16,165 nt of DNA from Patescibacteria group bacterium UBA6899 (GTDB taxonomy: Bacteria > Patescibacteriota > Minisyncoccia > Phycocordibacterales > UBA6899). The position numbers and the translations under genes are program-made. The stretch covers positions 1 through 16,165 of the forward strand of contig DKBN01000002.1 in the NCBI GenBank assembly GCA_002451235.1. Reading direction: 5' to 3'. This document shows positions 14,523 to 16,165 of this stretch, in pieces (the stretch's first letter is position 1; every line of letters starts with the position of its first letter). The notes beneath the pieces were generated by a model, which was not told where the DNA came from, ran no database searches, and worked only from the letters and a program-made list of their open reading frames with translations.

Positions 14523-15899
14523 ATGCATACGAAGCAGCATGCATGGTATTGGAGAGCTAGCACGGCGTTGCTTACGGTAGCGATCGCGGCCCCGATCGGG
14601 GTATTTGCTCAGCAGGCGACGAGTACCCAGCAAAGCGTCGACCAACGAGAGCAGCAGCTCCAGAGCGAGCTCAACTCCATCAATCAAGAGATCAGCGGAT
14701 TGAACAACACCATCTCTGGGCTTCAGACACAAAAAGCAGGCCTGGATAGAGATATCAAACTTCTCACCGCGACCATTGACAAGGCAAACCTCAATATCAA
14801 GGCGAAGACAATCCAGATCAACCAGCTTTCAAGTGGGATCGCGGATAAATCCCAGACGATCGACGCTCTCCAAGCGAAGATCGAACGGGAACGTCAGTCA
14901 CTTTCCCAGATCATACGCAAATCGAGCGAACTAAGCGATTCGTCGATGCTTGAGATCATGCTGTCAAATGGTACGCTCTCGGATTTCTTCTCCGACCTAG
15001 ATTCATTCGATGCGCTCCAAGAGAGCCTTCGCAATTCGACCGAGGCGATCAAGGGTGCCAAGCAAGAAACAGAGACCGCAAAGGCAGATCTTGAGGATAG
15101 GCAGGTGAAGGAGGAGGATGCAAAGGCGGAGCTGGAACGTAACAAACAGATCGTCGTTTCGAATCAAAAGGACAAGAACCAGCTCTTAGCCATCACAAAG
15201 AACAAAGAAAAGGAGTATCAGAAGGTACTTAATGATCGCAAGAAGCGGGCCGCCGAGATCCGCGCCGCGCTCTTCGCGTTGCGTGACTCCACAGAGATCC
15301 CATTCGGACAGGCTCTTGACTATGCAAATTTCGTTCGGGACAAGACCGGTATCCGCCCAGCGTTCCTGCTCGCGGTCTTCATGCAGGAATCGTCGCTGGG
15401 GAAGAATCAAGGCTCCTGTCTCTTAAAGGACAAGAGCGCGGGATCCGGTATCAGCATCAAGAGCGGAAATGCGATAGCAAGGGTCATGAAACCGGACAGA
15501 GATGTCTCACCGTTCCTGCAGATCACCTCCGCTGTTGGGCGCGATTGGCAGAATACCCGCGTTTCCTGTCCGCAGGACGTGGGTTGGGGCGGAGCAATGG
15601 GACCGGCGCAATTCATTCCCTCGACCTGGGTCCTCTACGACGATCTCATCACGAAGGCGACGGGGAGTGTGATCGCGGACCCATGGAACCCCCAGGATGC
15701 GTTCCTCGCTGCCGCGCTCCTTCTTAAGGACAATGGGGCGTCTTCTGGCGGGTATAGTGCGGAGCGCGATGCGGCATGTAAATATTTCTCGGGGCGGAAA
15801 TGCAGCCAATCAAGTTGGGCGGCAACATATGGGACGCAGGTGATGCAGAAGGCGGCGAACATTCAGTCGACGATGATCGATCCTCTGCAGAATACATAG
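14523..15899 (+). CDS. Secreted EnvC/PcsB-like coiled-coil protein fused to a lytic transglycosylase-like domain
   Basis: Probably a peptidoglycan-cleaving enzyme with a regulatory coiled coil, acting outside the membrane. The 458 residues have a signal peptide about 1-29 (cleavage near VFA-QQ) and a long Gln/Glu/Lys/Asn-rich coiled coil about 35-255. The segment SMLEIMLSNGTLSDFFSDLD (141-160) resembles the PcsB/EnvC hinge. The C-terminal domain (about 262-445) has RPAFLLAVFMQESSLG with the likely catalytic Glu289, GWGGAMGPAQFIPSTWVLY (354-372) and DPWNPQDAFLAAALLL (386-401), all patterns of SLT/MltB-type transglycosylases. Cys299, Cys349, Cys419 and Cys427 could form disulfides. Most PcsB/EnvC relatives carry a CHAP or LytM domain instead. 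Expression appears leaderless from an extended -10, independent of rplY. Confidence 0.88.
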   Translation: MHTKQHAWYWRASTALLTVAIAAPIGVFAQQATSTQQSVDQREQQLQSELNSINQEISGLNNTISGLQTQKAGLDRDIKLLTATIDKANLNIKAKTIQINQLSSGIADKSQTIDALQAKIERERQSLSQIIRKSSELSDSSMLEIMLSNGTLSDFFSDLDSFDALQESLRNSTEAIKGAKQETETAKADLEDRQVKEEDAKAELERNKQIVVSNQKDKNQLLAITKNKEKEYQKVLNDRKKRAAEIRAALFALRDSTEIPFGQALDYANFVRDKTGIRPAFLLAVFMQESSLGKNQGSCLLKDKSAGSGISIKSGNAIARVMKPDRDVSPFLQITSAVGRDWQNTRVSCPQDVGWGGAMGPAQFIPSTWVLYDDLITKATGSVIADPWNPQDAFLAAALLLKDNGASSGGYSAERDAACKYFSGRKCSQSSWAATYGTQVMQKAANIQSTMIDPLQNT

Positions 15900-16165
15900 C
15901 GTCATGGCACGTGGTCGCTGTCCGAACCTCAACACTCTCCATATCAAAAGCGAAAGGGGCACGATAATGTGCCCCTCGATTGGACTTCGACTCAGGTCCG
16001 CACACGCACTCCGTGACCCGTGTGCGGAAATAGCACCGTTCTAAGAGAGATAGTGGTGCCGTATCTTTCAGCCAAGAGCGGGCTTTCCCAGAGAAAACAG
16101 TATTCCCGAAAGATCTGACAGGAGACTAACATATTAAATTCAAGGCTCTAGACTAGCATCTTTCT
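15900..16165. other. Gene-free right edge with several perfect inverted repeats
   Basis: No convincing coding region is seen. Stems found by eye: 15955-15962 with 15969-15976; 15982-15985 with 15996-15999; 15998-16006 with 16019-16027 (9 bp, CCGCACACG/CGTGTGCGG); 16033-16037 with 16055-16059; 16063-16069 with 16108-16114 (ATCTTTC/GAAAGAT). The density of stems suggests a structured RNA or an mRNA leader/attenuator that continues past the window. The strand is not resolved. The motif TTCGACTC at 15986-15993 resembles a tRNA or tmRNA loop, but the surrounding stems do not fit either molecule. Confidence 0.4.
15955..15976 (-). terminator. Hairpin with T-rich tail on the minus strand
   Basis: AGGGGCAC / GTGCCCCT form an 8-bp perfect stem with a 6-nt loop. 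On the minus strand the stem is followed by TTTCGCTTTT, so it would work better as a terminator for leftward transcription arriving from the right. On the plus strand no T-run follows, but it could still end or protect the transglycosylase mRNA. Confidence 0.5.

Noticed and set aside
15968..16027. Possible tmRNA 5' end on the plus strand (GATTGGA-C-TTCGAC similarity)
   Set aside because: There is an extra base between GGA and TTCGAC, the acceptor strand would be C-rich instead of G-rich, and no tag reading frame ending in an ALAA-like sequence is seen in the following 140 bases.
1..16165. Alternative genetic code with TGA as glycine or tryptophan
   Set aside because: TGA ends rpiB, transketolase C, the FN3 gene, the LamG gene and rplY at sensible positions, and no in-frame TGA interrupts conserved domains.
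1..16165. CRISPR array, insertion sequence, tRNA or rRNA genes
   Set aside because: No regularly spaced direct repeats, no transposase motifs, and no cloverleaf or rRNA-like sequence was seen. The window reads as chromosomal core plus envelope genes.

Overview
The window most likely comes from a member of the Candidate Phyla Radiation (Patescibacteria, Parcubacteria-like). This is an inference. It rests on a transketolase split into two adjacent genes, a class I (animal-type) fructose-bisphosphate aldolase, very tight gene packing, several large secreted proteins built from FN3, thrombospondin-3-like and LamG modules, and an almost complete lack of Shine-Dalgarno sequences. TGA ends many genes in the expected places, so the standard bacterial code applies, not the TGA=Gly code of Gracilibacteria. 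G+C is a little above 50% by eye, except in one small AT-rich membrane-protein gene.

Layout. Positions 1-294 hold the 3' end of a gene ending in a carboxypeptidase-regulatory-like beta domain. Positions 371-4761 form a carbon-metabolism run: GAPDH, a small unknown membrane protein, RpiB, a divergent ribulose-phosphate epimerase-like protein, and transketolase N and C subunits. Positions 4766-9314 form an envelope run: a 941-residue double-anchored FN3/TSP3 surface protein overlapping by 4 nt a membrane histidine kinase, then a DgkA-type lipid kinase. A PfkB-family kinase (9317-10330, minus strand) converges on dgkA and diverges from the aldolase gene (10468-11511). Then follow a secreted LamG protein, a D-2-hydroxyacid dehydrogenase, ribosomal protein bL25 with a clear hairpin after it, and a secreted coiled-coil protein fused to a lytic transglycosylase-like domain. 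The last 266 bases contain no convincing gene but several perfect inverted repeats.

How the genes fit together. GAPDH, aldolase, RpiB, the epimerase-like protein and transketolase give most of the non-oxidative pentose phosphate route plus lower-glycolysis entry. No transaldolase or canonical phosphofructokinase is present in the window. The FN3 protein, kinase and DgkA look like an envelope-sensing and lipid-carrier recycling unit. The coiled-coil transglycosylase would act on peptidoglycan.

The most unusual signals are a repeated TATACT(AG) -10 element placed so that transcription would begin at or next to the ATG (candidate leaderless mRNAs), an epimerase with two of four metal ligands changed, the FN3-protein/HAMP-less kinase pair with no response regulator nearby, the coiled-coil/transglycosylase fusion, and the unassigned structured region at the right edge.
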